The notes under the pieces were generated by a model that was not told where the DNA came from, made no database searches, and was given only the letters and a program-made list of their open reading frames with translations. A DNA stretch of 64,000 nt, taken from Neorhizobium galegae. GTDB taxonomy: Bacteria; Pseudomonadota; Alphaproteobacteria; Rhizobiales; Rhizobiaceae. A program made the position numbers and the translations under genes. The stretch is from positions 1-64,000 of the forward strand of contig NZ_JAGIPH010000007.1 of NCBI RefSeq assembly GCF_017877135.1. Reading direction: 5' to 3'. Positions 8,255 to 16,717 of this stretch are shown piece by piece (the first letter of the stretch is position 1; each line of letters begins with the position of its first letter).

Positions 8255-9031
8255 TTAGCCTCGCCCGACAAAGGGCATCTTCGTTGCCATGACGGTCATG
8301 GTCAGCACATTTGCATTAAGCGGCAGGCTGGCCATGTAGACGACGGCATTGGCGATGTGGGTCGGGTCGATCGTCGGTTCGGCGGCAATGGTGCCGTTTG
8401 CCTGAACCACGCCAGTTGCGATCTTCTGCGTCATGTCGCTTGCCGCATTGCCGATATCGATCTGGCCGCAGGCGATGTCGAAATTTCGCCCGTCGAGCGC
8501 CGTGGATTTCGTGAGCCCCGTGATGGCGTGCTTGGTTGCCGTATAGGGCGCCGAATTCGGGCGCGGCGTTGTCGCTGAAATCGACCCGTTGTTGATGATG
8601 CGCCCGCCCTGCGGCGCCTGCGCCTTCATGAGGCGGAAGGCCTGCTGCGTGCACAGGAAGGCACCGGTCAGATTGGCGGCAAGGATGGCGCTCCACTGGT
8701 CGAAGGTGACCTCCTCCAACGGAACGCCCGGCACCGTGATCCCGGCATTATTGACCAGAAGATCCAGGCGGCCGAACTTTTCCGCAATGGCATCAAACAG
8801 CGCGCGCACGGATGCCGGATCGCCGACATCGGTGGCAATGGCATGAAACGAGCCGCCGGTCTCCTTCGACAGCACGTCGACCGCCTCTTCCAGCACGGCA
8901 AGACGCCGGCCGGAAATCACCACCGTATAACCTGTGGCCCCCAGCGCTTTTGCAATCGCGCGCCCCACGCCCGTGCCGCCGCCGGTCACCAGCGCAATCG
9001 AAGTTCTGTCCGTCACATCCGCCTGTGTCAT
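8255..9031 (-). CDS. Short-chain dehydrogenase/reductase
   Basis: A classical SDR of 258 residues: cofactor motif TGGGTGVG (16-23), NNAG (94-97), a serine near 150 and the catalytic YxxxK (Tyr163, Lys167). It overlaps the stop of denD by ATGA, so the two are translationally coupled. It is not one of the named tetronate enzymes, so it may broaden the substrate range by oxidising another sugar acid or polyol before the pathway. The substrate is unknown. Confidence 0.85.
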   Translation of the reverse strand: MTQADVTDRTSIALVTGGGTGVGRAIAKALGATGYTVVISGRRLAVLEEAVDVLSKETGGSFHAIATDVGDPASVRALFDAIAEKFGRLDLLVNNAGITVPGVPLEEVTFDQWSAILAANLTGAFLCTQQAFRLMKAQAPQGGRIINNGSISATTPRPNSAPYTATKHAITGLTKSTALDGRNFDIACGQIDIGNAASDMTQKIATGVVQANGTIAAEPTIDPTHIANAVVYMASLPLNANVLTMTVMATKMPFVGRG

Positions 9032-10014
9032 GACAGAGATCCTCCGAGTTCGTCCTCGATATGGATGCGGATGATCTCGTCGAAGGTCGCTTCTGCGCGA
9101 AAGCCGAGCTGGGTGGCACGGCTGGCGTCAAAGCGCGTGGGCCAGCCCGCCACGATGCGGGCGATCACCGGATCCGGCTCGCGGCGGATCAGCGACACGG
9201 CCTTTTCACCGGCCACCCGTCGCAGTGCCTCGATCTCTTCTCCCACCAGCGCGGACAGGCCGGGCATGGTGAGGTTACGGCGCGGACCGATCGGAGCGGT
9301 CTCCATGCTTGCGGCATGCAGGAAGAAGCCGACGGCCGAGCGCGGGCTCGCAAACCAATGGCGCACATCCTCGCCAACCGGCAGCACGGCCTCCTTGCCC
9401 GACAAAGGCTCGCGCAGGATATTGGAGAAGAAGCCAGACGCCGCCTTGTTCGGCGTGCCGGGCCGCACGCAGATGGTCGGCAGTCGGATGCCAACCCCAT
9501 CGAAAAAGCCGCGACGGGTATAGTCCGACAGCAGAAGCTCTGTGATTGCCTTCTGCGTGCCATAGCTGGTGAGTGGTGTGGTGAAAAACTCGTCGCCGAT
9601 CGCATCCGGGAAGGGGGCCCCGAACACGGCAACGGATGATGCAAAGACGAGGCGAGGGGCATAAGGGGTGCGCTGGCCTTCGTGGCGGATGGCCTCGAAG
9701 AGCGCGCGTGTGCCATCAAGGTTCACCGCATAACCCTTGTCGAAATCCGCCTCCGCCTCACCCGACACGATTGCCGCCAGATGGAAGATCACATCCGGGC
9801 GTCCGGCAATCAGCGTCTCGGCGGTGCCGGGTGCCGCCAGATCCAGCGTCAGGCTTTTTGCAATCGACTGGAATGCAGGAGGTACCTGGGGCGCAAAGGC
9901 ATCGGCAAGCGTCAGCCGCTCTATGTCCCGGCCGTTGAGCGCAGGGGAGGCGGCGAGTTTTTCGATCAGCTTGCGGCCCACCATACCGGCGGCCCCGATT
10001 ACCAGAACATGCAT
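9028..10014 (-). CDS. denD: D-erythronate dehydrogenase-like NAD-dependent epimerase-fold enzyme
   Basis: DenD oxidises D-erythronate at C2 to 2-oxo-tetronate, feeding OtnI. The 328-residue protein has the extended SDR fold: GAAGMVG near residues 7-13, FHLAAIVSG, and YGTQK with catalytic Tyr151 and Lys155. I chose the ATG at 10014 ([10 protein letters not shown]), preceded by GGGAGGAAAG; the frame could extend 11 residues. Assignment as DenD rests on family resemblance plus immediate linkage with OtnI, OtnC, OtnK and LtnD. A related sugar-acid dehydrogenase remains possible. Confidence 0.8.
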   Translation of the reverse strand: MHVLVIGAAGMVGRKLIEKLAASPALNGRDIERLTLADAFAPQVPPAFQSIAKSLTLDLAAPGTAETLIAGRPDVIFHLAAIVSGEAEADFDKGYAVNLDGTRALFEAIRHEGQRTPYAPRLVFASSVAVFGAPFPDAIGDEFFTTPLTSYGTQKAITELLLSDYTRRGFFDGVGIRLPTICVRPGTPNKAASGFFSNILREPLSGKEAVLPVGEDVRHWFASPRSAVGFFLHAASMETAPIGPRRNLTMPGLSALVGEEIEALRRVAGEKAVSLIRREPDPVIARIVAGWPTRFDASRATQLGFRAEATFDEIIRIHIEDELGGSLS

Positions 10015-10075
10015 GCGCGGCTTTCCTCCCTGCCTCTTGTCTTTCAATAGGCTGATGTCGCTGCGTGAAGCGACG

Positions 10076-10834
10076 TCAGGCGTTTTCCACCAATGGCCGG
10101 CGCTCCTCTGCCGCCATTGCCTTCGTCGTGTCGTAGATGCGCGTCAGATGCTGGCGAAAGGCCTCGGTCACACCGGCCCGGTCGCGCCTCTTCAAGGCAT
10201 CCAGAATATCCGCGTGGTCGGCGTAACTGCTTTCAATCGCGCCCGGTTGCGCCATGGCATGGCGACGATGGTCCATCAGATAGCCGTAGAGATCGGTCAC
10301 GAAATCGATCAGCAACGGATTGCCGCAGGCCCGGTAGATGGCCAGATGAAATTCGCGGTCGCAGATGAGAAACCGCATGGGATCGCCCGATAGCCGCCGC
10401 TGGGCTTCCAGAAGCGCCTCCAGGTGAGCGATCTCCTCATCGGAAATGGCATCCGCGGCATTGGCCACCACATCGAGTTCCACCAACAGGCGCGCGCCAT
10501 GCACGGCATCGATGTCATAGCGATCAATGGCGCTGGAGGAAGCAATCGTCATCGGCAGATGGCTGAGATCCACATCCGCCACGCGGCTTCTGGTGCCCTG
10601 GGACACCTCGATAAAACCTTTGGCGGCGAGGATCTGGATGGCGCCGCGCACCGTCTCGCGGCTGACACTCAGCACATGCGCCAGTTCCCGTTCACCTGGC
10701 AGTTCATCCCCCTGGCGCAGCATGCCGGTCGCGATCAGCGTCGTCAGCTTGTCGGCCACGACGTCACGGGCCGTCTGACGGGTAATGGCCCGCCCTATAT
10801 TGGGAACCTGGTTCAGAATGCCGCCGGTTTTCAT
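10076..10834 (-). CDS. GntR/FadR-family transcriptional regulator
   Basis: The 252-residue regulator has an N-terminal winged helix (GELPGERELAHVLSVSRETVRGAIQILAAKGFIEVSQGTRSRV region) and an all-helical FCD ligand-binding domain with FHLAIYRACGNPLL and late HADILDAL histidines typical of metal-assisted carboxylate sensing. The ATG at 10834 (MKTGGILNQV) was preferred to a long upstream extension that looks non-coding. It lies inside the tetronate run, between otnI and denD, and 207 bp separate it from otnI, enough for its own promoter. It probably senses a sugar acid or pathway intermediate. Confidence 0.85.
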   Translation of the reverse strand: MKTGGILNQVPNIGRAITRQTARDVVADKLTTLIATGMLRQGDELPGERELAHVLSVSRETVRGAIQILAAKGFIEVSQGTRSRVADVDLSHLPMTIASSSAIDRYDIDAVHGARLLVELDVVANAADAISDEEIAHLEALLEAQRRLSGDPMRFLICDREFHLAIYRACGNPLLIDFVTDLYGYLMDHRRHAMAQPGAIESSYADHADILDALKRRDRAGVTEAFRQHLTRIYDTTKAMAAEERRPLVENA

Positions 10835-11009
10835 AACCCGCCATCCACCAAAACGCCTGCCATGCCGCCGGTTAACGAAATCGTAACTGGTATGCTGGAT
10901 GGACCACTGGACAAATTGATAGGCAACAGCCGACAAGCCGTCAACGCACAATCGTCGCTGCACTGCACAGAAAAACGCAACCGGAAGCCACAAAAACCCT
11001 AAACCGAAA

Positions 11010-11023
11010 GGGGAGGGGAGGGG
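11010..11023. other. Polypurine G-tract in the otnI-fadR gap
   Basis: Three GGGG runs separated by single A (11010-11023), followed by AGAGG, lie between otnI and the FadR-type gene. A similar G/A tract forms one arm of the hairpin at 15922-15958. No function is assigned. Confidence 0.3.
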
Positions 11024-11041
11024 AGAGGCGAGCAGCCGCGC

Positions 11042-11809
11042 TCACTGACGCAACGCCTTCAGCCAGCCAAGGCCCGCCACCGTGGACGTCGCCGGCCGGT
11101 ACTCCGCACCGATCGGGCGATCATATCCCATGTCGTCGAGCAGCCTCAGCAGCGCGCGATAATCCAGATCGCCATGATCCGGCTCACGCCGGTCCGGCAC
11201 GGATGCGATCTGGATATGGCCGATATGCGGCATCAGTCTTTCCAGCCGCGCCGGCAGATCACCCTCCATGATCTGCAGATGATAGCAGTCGAACATCAGC
11301 TTGACGTTGTCAGCTGCCAGCGTCTCGATCAGGTCGACAGCCTGCGCCGAACCGGTGAGAAAATAGCCCGGCGCATCGCGGGAGTTCAGCGGCTCGATGA
11401 GCAGCGTGATGTCGTGCGGGCGCGCAAGGTCGCTCGCATAGGCAAGGTTGGACAGGAACACGTCGCGCGCCTCTTCGCCACTCGCCTTGCCAGCCATGAC
11501 ATGCACATTTGGCGCGGCAATCGCGATCGCATAGGCAATCGCCTCGCGGATGGCGGCCCGCGCCTCGTCCTCGCGTCCGGGAATGGCCGAAAGCCCGTTA
11601 TCGCCAAGCGCGACATTGCCCCGGCTGGTGTTGAGACCGAGCATGACAAGACCGGTGTCCGCAAGCGCCCCGCACACATCCTCGACCGGCACCGCATAAG
11701 GCCAATGGCATTCCACGGCCTCGAAGCCCGCGGCCTTGGCGGCGCGGATGGCATCCGGCAGCGCCAGATCGTCAAACAGAAAACCGAGATTTGCGGAAAA
11801 CCTGGCCAT
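11042..11809 (-). CDS. otnI: 2-oxo-tetronate isomerase (hydroxypyruvate isomerase family)
   Basis: OtnI converts 2-oxo-tetronate to 3-oxo-tetronate, the substrate of the OtnK kinase. The 255-residue protein is a TIM-barrel xylose-isomerase-like enzyme, with the metal-ligand glutamate in LIEPLN (near 139), FDCYH, and a terminal GAEYRP glutamate. The start is the ATG at 11809, one base after the otnC stop (TGACATG). Related hydroxypyruvate isomerases share the fold, but the otnC-otnK-ltnD linkage makes OtnI the better call. Confidence 0.85.
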   Translation of the reverse strand: MARFSANLGFLFDDLALPDAIRAAKAAGFEAVECHWPYAVPVEDVCGALADTGLVMLGLNTSRGNVALGDNGLSAIPGREDEARAAIREAIAYAIAIAAPNVHVMAGKASGEEARDVFLSNLAYASDLARPHDITLLIEPLNSRDAPGYFLTGSAQAVDLIETLAADNVKLMFDCYHLQIMEGDLPARLERLMPHIGHIQIASVPDRREPDHGDLDYRALLRLLDDMGYDRPIGAEYRPATSTVAGLGWLKALRQ

Positions 11810-11810
11810 G

Positions 11811-12461
11811 TCAGTCCCACTCCACATCAAAGGTGCGTACGATCTCGCCGATCTGGCTCTCATTCAGCAGGCGGGGGCTGAGGCCCCGCGTCAAAAGCGC
11901 AAGCTTTGCCGTCTCCTCCAGCTCTTCCATGGCATAGACGGCGGCTTCCAGATCCTTTGCGGCAACCACCGGCCCGTGATTGGCCAGCATCACGGCGCTG
12001 CGCTTGCCCGCAAGACCGCGGATTGCGTCTCCCGTCGCCGGATCGCCAGGAATGAAATAGGGAAGCAGCTTCACCTTGCCGAGCTTCATGATCGAATAGG
12101 CCGTGAGCGGCGGCAGCATGTTGTCCGGATCCACCTCCGGCAACAGGGAGAGTGCAACCGAATGACAGGAATGCAGATGCACCACGGCACCGGTTTTTGC
12201 CGGACGCGTTTCATAGAAGGCCGCATGCAGGGGCATTTCCTTCGTCGGCTTGTCGCCGCCGACCAGATGGCCGGCCGCATCGAACAGCGAAAGCCGCGCC
12301 GGGTCGAGCCATCCGAAGGAACTGCCCGTCGGCGTCACGAGAAGCCGGCCATCGGGGAGGCGTGCCGAGATATTGCCGGAGGAACCAGCAGTCAGGCCCC
12401 GCTCAAAGAGCGAGCGCGCCATGCGGCAGATATCCTCGCGCAGCCGTGCCTCTTCGCTCAT
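11811..12461 (-). CDS. otnC: 3-oxo-tetronate 4-phosphate decarboxylase (class II aldolase fold)
   Basis: OtnC decarboxylates 3-oxo-tetronate 4-phosphate to dihydroxyacetone phosphate. The 216-residue protein has class II aldolase/adducin features: phosphate-binding GSSGN (26-30) and PTGSS (44-48), Glu75 in KPTKEMPLH, metal ligands His95 and His97 in VVHLHS, and a third histidine in LANHGPV. Its ATG overlaps the otnK stop (ATGA), so kinase and decarboxylase are coupled. Length and motifs also fit L-fuculose-phosphate aldolases; context decides. Confidence 0.87.
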   Translation of the reverse strand: MSEEARLREDICRMARSLFERGLTAGSSGNISARLPDGRLLVTPTGSSFGWLDPARLSLFDAAGHLVGGDKPTKEMPLHAAFYETRPAKTGAVVHLHSCHSVALSLLPEVDPDNMLPPLTAYSIMKLGKVKLLPYFIPGDPATGDAIRGLAGKRSAVMLANHGPVVAAKDLEAAVYAMEELEETAKLALLTRGLSPRLLNESQIGEIVRTFDVEWD

Positions 12462-13732
12462 TGTGTCTCCAGACGCTGCAGAGCCTCGGTGAAAAAGGCC
12501 GGGCCGCCAAAATTTCCGGATTTCAGCGCGAGTGCAACCGTCTTGCCGGAAATGTCGGCATAGGTCCAGGGCACGCCCGGCGCGATTTCGGCGCCAATGG
12601 TCAGCCGTGAGACACCGAGCGAGCGGGTTATCGCGCCTGCTGTTTCGCCACCGGCCACCACGAAGCGGTGGATGCCGAGATCAAGAGCCACACGCGCCAG
12701 CTCAGCCAGCGCATCCTCCACCAGAAGGCCGGCCTGCTCGACACCGAGCTTCTGCTGCGCCTGCCGCACTGCCTCTGGCTCGGCACTGGCATAGATCAGC
12801 TTCGGCTCGTCGGGTGTGCGGCTCTTCAGCCAGTCCACGGCCGCCGCTACGCCGTTTTCGGCGAGATCCAGGGGATCAAGCCGCAGGCAGGCGGCTGTCG
12901 GAAGATAATGCGCCACCTGGGTGCGGGTCATGGCCGAACAGCTTCCCGACAGAACGATCTCGCCCGTTCCGACAGACGGTCTTGCGCCGGCTTCCTCACC
13001 GCCGTCCAGCATGCCGCGCTCCCGATAAAGCCGGGGGAGGGGAGCTGCAAGCGCGCTCGCGCCCGTAATCAGCGGCATGTCGATCGAGGCGGTGGCGATG
13101 GTCAGCAGATCCTCGTCTTCGACGGCATCCACGATGATATGGGCGATCTGCCGGCCGTAGAGATCATTGAGCCGCGCCTTCAGCGCTTCCGGCCCGCGCG
13201 CCACATCCATGCGGCTCGCAAGGCCGACGGCGCCTTTCACCTGCGGCTGAAGAAGCCGCAGCAGGCTTGAATCGCGCATCGGCGTCAGCGGATGATCCTT
13301 CATAGGGCTCTCCGACAGCAATTGTTCGCCCACAAACAGATGACCCATGAAGACGCTGCGCCCGTTTTCGGGAAAGGCCGGGCAGTACAGGGTCTGCCCG
13401 GTGCCAAGATCCGCCATCAGCGCTTCGGCCACCGGCCCGATATTGCCGGTCGGCGTGCTGTCGAAGGTCGAGCAATATTTCCAGTAGAACCGCTCGGCAC
13501 CGGCCGCTTTCAACCAGGAAAGGGCGGCACGGGCTTGCGCCACCGCATCCGCCACCGGCGCGGTTCGGCACTTGAGGGCGATTACCTCGAAAGCCGTCGT
13601 TTCCTCCGCGCGCGCAGGCTCCTCAGGCACACCGATGCGCAACGAGACCGGCAGGCCGCTGCGCGCCAGAAGCCCGGCCAGATCGGTTGCCCCGGTAAAA
13701 TCATCGGCAATGGCCCCGAATAGAACACGCAT
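12458..13732 (-). CDS. otnK: 3-oxo-tetronate 4-kinase (four-carbon acid sugar kinase, DUF1537)
   Basis: OtnK phosphorylates 3-oxo-tetronate at O4, making the OtnC substrate. The 424-residue protein begins with the hallmark ADDFTGATDLAG (about 9-20) of the four-carbon acid sugar kinase family and has the two-domain length of that family. The C-terminal nucleotide-binding part carries VVAGGETAGAITRSLG. It lies 3 bp after ltnD and overlaps otnC. The combination LtnD-OtnK-OtnC-OtnI-DenD strongly supports the function. Confidence 0.9.
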   Translation of the reverse strand: MRVLFGAIADDFTGATDLAGLLARSGLPVSLRIGVPEEPARAEETTAFEVIALKCRTAPVADAVAQARAALSWLKAAGAERFYWKYCSTFDSTPTGNIGPVAEALMADLGTGQTLYCPAFPENGRSVFMGHLFVGEQLLSESPMKDHPLTPMRDSSLLRLLQPQVKGAVGLASRMDVARGPEALKARLNDLYGRQIAHIIVDAVEDEDLLTIATASIDMPLITGASALAAPLPRLYRERGMLDGGEEAGARPSVGTGEIVLSGSCSAMTRTQVAHYLPTAACLRLDPLDLAENGVAAAVDWLKSRTPDEPKLIYASAEPEAVRQAQQKLGVEQAGLLVEDALAELARVALDLGIHRFVVAGGETAGAITRSLGVSRLTIGAEIAPGVPWTYADISGKTVALALKSGNFGGPAFFTEALQRLETQ

Positions 13733-13735
13733 GGC

Positions 13736-14638
13736 TCACTCCATTCCCGGCAGACGAACGCCGCTTCTGGCGGCGAGAACTTTTGCGACGGCCGCATCAT
13801 CCTCAAGCCCGAGCCCTGCACCGGCGGCCTCCTGGAAGAGCGCAAGTGCGGCGGCGCTGAGCGGCGTTGTGCCGCCCTGCTGCCCGGCCTCCTGTGTCAC
13901 GATCCCCAGATCCTTGACGAAGATATTGACCGCCGAGCGCGGCGTATAATCGCCATCGACGATATGCGGCCCGCGATTTTCAAACATCCACGACGACCCC
14001 GCAGAGACGGAGATCACGTCATGGACAGTCTTCAGATCAAGGCCTGCGCCCGCTGCAAGCGTGAGGGCTTCGGCCGTTGCGGCAATATGGACGCCGGCCA
14101 GAAGCTGGTTGATCATCTTGACCTTCGATCCGAGGCCAATCTCGGTACCCAGACGGAAAACCTTTGCAGACACGGCCTCGAGCGCGCGACCGGCCGCATC
14201 AAAAGCTGCGTCCGGGCCGGATGCCATGACGGTAATCTCACCAGTGAGCGCCTTCAAATGCCCGCCAGATACCGGCGCATCGATGACCTGCATGCCGGCG
14301 TCTAAAAGTTTCTGCGCAATCTCTTTGGTCGCCGAGGGGGCCATGGTGACGCAGAGCAGAAACACCGTGCCTGGCCGCGCCGTCGCCACAGCGCCCGTCT
14401 CTCCAAACAGCACCGCCTTTGCCTGGTCCGAATTGACGACGAAGACGAACACCACGTCGCTTTCGCCTCCCGCTGCCGGGCTTGCAAACGCCGCGCCGCC
14501 TTCTGCGGTAAAACGCGTGAGCACGTCCGGGCGAATATCGACGCCCTTCACTTCAAATCCGGCCCGCAGCAGTGAGAGAGCAGCCCCCCAGCCCATCGAA
14601 CCGAGGCCGATCACGGTTGCCGTTTGAGAATGGGCCAT
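13736..14638 (-). CDS. ltnD: L-threonate dehydrogenase-like beta-hydroxyacid dehydrogenase
   Basis: LtnD oxidises L-threonate to 2-oxo-tetronate. The 300-residue protein has the beta-hydroxyacid dehydrogenase pattern: Rossmann GLGSMG near residues 11-16, substrate loop DAPVSGG, and the catalytic lysine region GLGSKVKMINQLL. I chose the ATG at 14638 (MAHSQTATVIGLG); the frame runs 59 residues upstream through the operator region, which is implausible as coding. It is the first gene of the minus-strand run, behind a promoter and nested palindromic operator. Other family members act on hydroxyisobutyrate or tartronate, so specificity is by context. Confidence 0.86.
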   Translation of the reverse strand: MAHSQTATVIGLGSMGWGAALSLLRAGFEVKGVDIRPDVLTRFTAEGGAAFASPAAGGESDVVFVFVVNSDQAKAVLFGETGAVATARPGTVFLLCVTMAPSATKEIAQKLLDAGMQVIDAPVSGGHLKALTGEITVMASGPDAAFDAAGRALEAVSAKVFRLGTEIGLGSKVKMINQLLAGVHIAATAEALTLAAGAGLDLKTVHDVISVSAGSSWMFENRGPHIVDGDYTPRSAVNIFVKDLGIVTQEAGQQGGTTPLSAAALALFQEAAGAGLGLEDDAAVAKVLAARSGVRLPGME

Positions 14639-14686
14639 AGGGTTCTCCGTCAGGACTGGCTTGCGATGGAAGAGTTGACTTGCGCG

Positions 14687-14707
14687 CCGGTATCGATACC
14701 GGTATCG
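14687..14707. promoter_or_regulatory. Nested palindromic operator for LacI-family repressor
   Basis: Two perfect palindromes overlap here: CCGGTATCGATACCGG (14687-14702) and CGATACCGGTATCG (14694-14707). The second is centred on ACCGGT, the core of GntR-type LacI-family gluconate operators. The element sits immediately downstream of the predicted ltnD promoter, at the expected transcription start, where a bound repressor would block initiation. The divergent lacI gene begins about 200 bp away. Confidence 0.7.
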
Positions 14708-14709
14708 GT

Positions 14710-14739
14710 AACGTAGAATGCCAGGACGTGTCCTGTCAA
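14710..14739 (-). promoter_or_regulatory. Candidate promoter of the tetronate operon
   Basis: On the minus strand TTGACA (14739-14734) is followed after 18 bp by TACGTT (14715-14710), about 70 bp before the ltnD start. Inside the spacer is the inverted repeat CAGGAC-GT-GTCCTG, and the LacI-type operator begins directly after the -10. Confidence 0.5.
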
Positions 14740-14904
14740 TCGAGCAATTGCCTTTCCTATGGCCGCTGCATAGAGCTGAAACAGGGAGAGGGGCCGAGAA
14801 GCACACGCCGTGCAAGGACGTTTGACAGACGCGGACTTAAAGCCTGACCACAAGCCTCAACGCCGCCCGATCCCGATCCGGCATGCCAAGGACAGACACG
14901 TTCC

Positions 14905-15903
14905 ATGCGAAGACCCACTCTTGAAGAAGTTGCGCTTGCCGCGGGCGTCAGCAAGATGACTGCCTCGCGCGCGCTGCGCGGTGCCGCCGACGTGTCGCAG
15001 GAAAGCATAGCCAAGGTGAAGCTTGCGGCCGAACAGCTGGGCTATGTCGGCAACCGGCTGGCGCTGTCGCTGTCGTCGCAGAATACCAACCTCGTCAGCG
15101 TCGTCGTGCCCAGCATGTCGAACATCGTCTTCCCGGAGGTTCTGTCCGGTATCACGGCGGGTCTTGAGGGGTCCGGCATGCAGGCGGTGTTCGGCATTTC
15201 CGATTACGACCCGGACAAGGAGCGCGATATCATCCGAAACATGCTGTCCTGGCGCCCCGCTGCCATCATCGTCACCGGCCTCGACCAGCCCGAAGAGACG
15301 GTGAGGCTGTTGAAGCAGGCCGACATCCCGGTCATCCAGATCATGGATCTCGACGGCACGCCGGTTGATTTCAATGTCGGCCTGTCGCACCACATGGCCG
15401 GCGAGGCGATGGCAAAGGCGCTGATCAAGGCGGGTCGCCGGCGGTTCGGCTATATCGGCAGCGCGCTCGACAAGGATTTGCGCGCCGGCAAGCGCAAGAC
15501 CGGCTTTGCGCGAGCGCTTGCGGCTGAGGGTCTTCAGTTTCTGGCCGAAGAAACAGCGCCGGCCGGATCCTCTGCGGTTCTCGGCAAGGCGCTGACGAAA
15601 CGGCTTGTCGAGAAGTGCGCCGATCTGGACTGTCTCTATTACTCCAATGACGACATGGCTGCCGGCGGTCTGTTTGCCTGCATGGAAATGCAGGTGAGCG
15701 TGCCGAGTAAGATCCTAATTGCCGGGTTCAACGGACTGGATCTCGCAAGCGCACTGCCGGTCAGCATCGCCACATCCCGCTCACCGCGCCGCGAGATGGG
15801 AGAAAGCGCCGCGCAACTGGCACTTGCGGCCCTTCGAAAGGGCAGGGACGGGCTTTCCCCGACGATCGAGTTTACGCCGGAGATCACCCTCGGGGAGGTC
15901 TAA
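14905..15903 (+). CDS. LacI-family repressor, GntR-like
   Basis: The 332-residue repressor starts with the LacI helix-turn-helix (MRRPTLEEVALAAGVSKMTA onwards) and hinge helix, then a periplasmic-binding-protein-like sensor domain that begins at NLVSVVVPSMSN. The sensor resembles gluconate repressors, fitting a sugar-acid inducer. It is transcribed divergently from ltnD, with the nested palindrome between them. It ends at a strong hairpin that separates it from the convergent ATPase gene. Regulation of the tetronate operon, and probably itself, is inferred from position. Confidence 0.88.
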   Translation: MRRPTLEEVALAAGVSKMTASRALRGAADVSQESIAKVKLAAEQLGYVGNRLALSLSSQNTNLVSVVVPSMSNIVFPEVLSGITAGLEGSGMQAVFGISDYDPDKERDIIRNMLSWRPAAIIVTGLDQPEETVRLLKQADIPVIQIMDLDGTPVDFNVGLSHHMAGEAMAKALIKAGRRRFGYIGSALDKDLRAGKRKTGFARALAAEGLQFLAEETAPAGSSAVLGKALTKRLVEKCADLDCLYYSNDDMAAGGLFACMEMQVSVPSKILIAGFNGLDLASALPVSIATSRSPRREMGESAAQLALAALRKGRDGLSPTIEFTPEITLGEV

Positions 15904-15921
15904 ACGCGCACTGGCCGCCTT

Positions 15922-15958
15922 CCCCTCCCCTCTTGCGAAGGGAAGGAGAGGGGAGGGG
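15922..15958. terminator. Bidirectional hairpin between convergent genes
   Basis: CCCCTCCCCTC (15922-15932) pairs perfectly with GAGGGGAGGGG (15948-15958), loop 15 nt, in the 61-bp gap between two convergent genes. No T-run follows, so termination strength is uncertain. Confidence 0.5.
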
Positions 15959-15964
15959 AGAACC

Positions 15965-16717
15965 TCAGGCGGTGCCGTCGACAATCACCAGCGGGCGCCC
16001 CTGCGTGCAGTTTTCCACACGCGCATCGACCCGGTAGACGTCGCGCAGCATGGCGGGCGTAATCACGTCCAACGTCGCGCCGCTCGCCAGAAGCTTGCCG
16101 CCGGAAATCACCAGCGTCTGCGAACAGTAACGAAGCGCATGGTTCAGATCGTGCAGGGCGATCAGCACCGCCATGCCTTCGGCCATCGCCAGACGCTTCA
16201 TGAATTCCAGCACCTCAATCTGGCGAAACAGATCAAGCGCAGACGTCGGCTCATCCATCAGCAGCACTTCCGGCTTGCGCACCAGCGCCTGCGCAATCGC
16301 CACCAGCTGGCGCTGGCCGCCGGATAAGGCGCCGAGGTCGCGAAAGGCAAGGTCGGAAATGTGCAGAGCCGACAGAAGCCGGTCGATCTCGCTTAGGTCG
16401 CCATCCGCAACCCGCCAGCCGGACCCTTGCTTGGCCGCCAGCAGGATCGATTCGTAAACCGTCAGCACCGCATTGGCGCCGGTATCCTGCGGCATGTAGC
16501 AGATGGGCCGAAATCCTTCGCGCACATCCTCGACGGTCACGACACCCGCCCCCTTCAACAGGCCGGCAATACGCTTGAAGAGCGTCGATTTTCCCGCAGC
16601 GTTCGGCCCGATCAAGGCCGTCAGCGTGCCGCCCTTCAGCCAGTCGGTGGAGATCGCTTCAAAAACCTGCACCCGTCCGTAATGCGCGCCGACATCCTCG
16701 AGCTTCAGGGCTACCAT
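15965..16717 (-). CDS. Iron/siderophore-type ABC ATPase (FecE-like)
   Basis: The 250-residue ATPase has Walker A GPNAAGKST (about 37-45), signature LSGGQRQ and Walker B VLLMDEP, with the FecE/FhuC-type ordering. It overlaps the FecCD-type permease gene by 7 bp and would energise uptake with one of the two binding proteins encoded upstream. The family carries ferric siderophores, haem, cobalamin and some other metal chelates; the sequence alone does not choose between them. Confidence 0.9.
   Translation of the reverse strand: MVALKLEDVGAHYGRVQVFEAISTDWLKGGTLTALIGPNAAGKSTLFKRIAGLLKGAGVVTVEDVREGFRPICYMPQDTGANAVLTVYESILLAAKQGSGWRVADGDLSEIDRLLSALHISDLAFRDLGALSGGQRQLVAIAQALVRKPEVLLMDEPTSALDLFRQIEVLEFMKRLAMAEGMAVLIALHDLNHALRYCSQTLVISGGKLLASGATLDVITPAMLRDVYRVDARVENCTQGRPLVIVDGTA

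Noticed and set aside
11306..11321. GTTGTCAGCTGCC, a partial parS-like match
   Set aside because: It lies inside otnI, only the left half matches and the dyad is broken.
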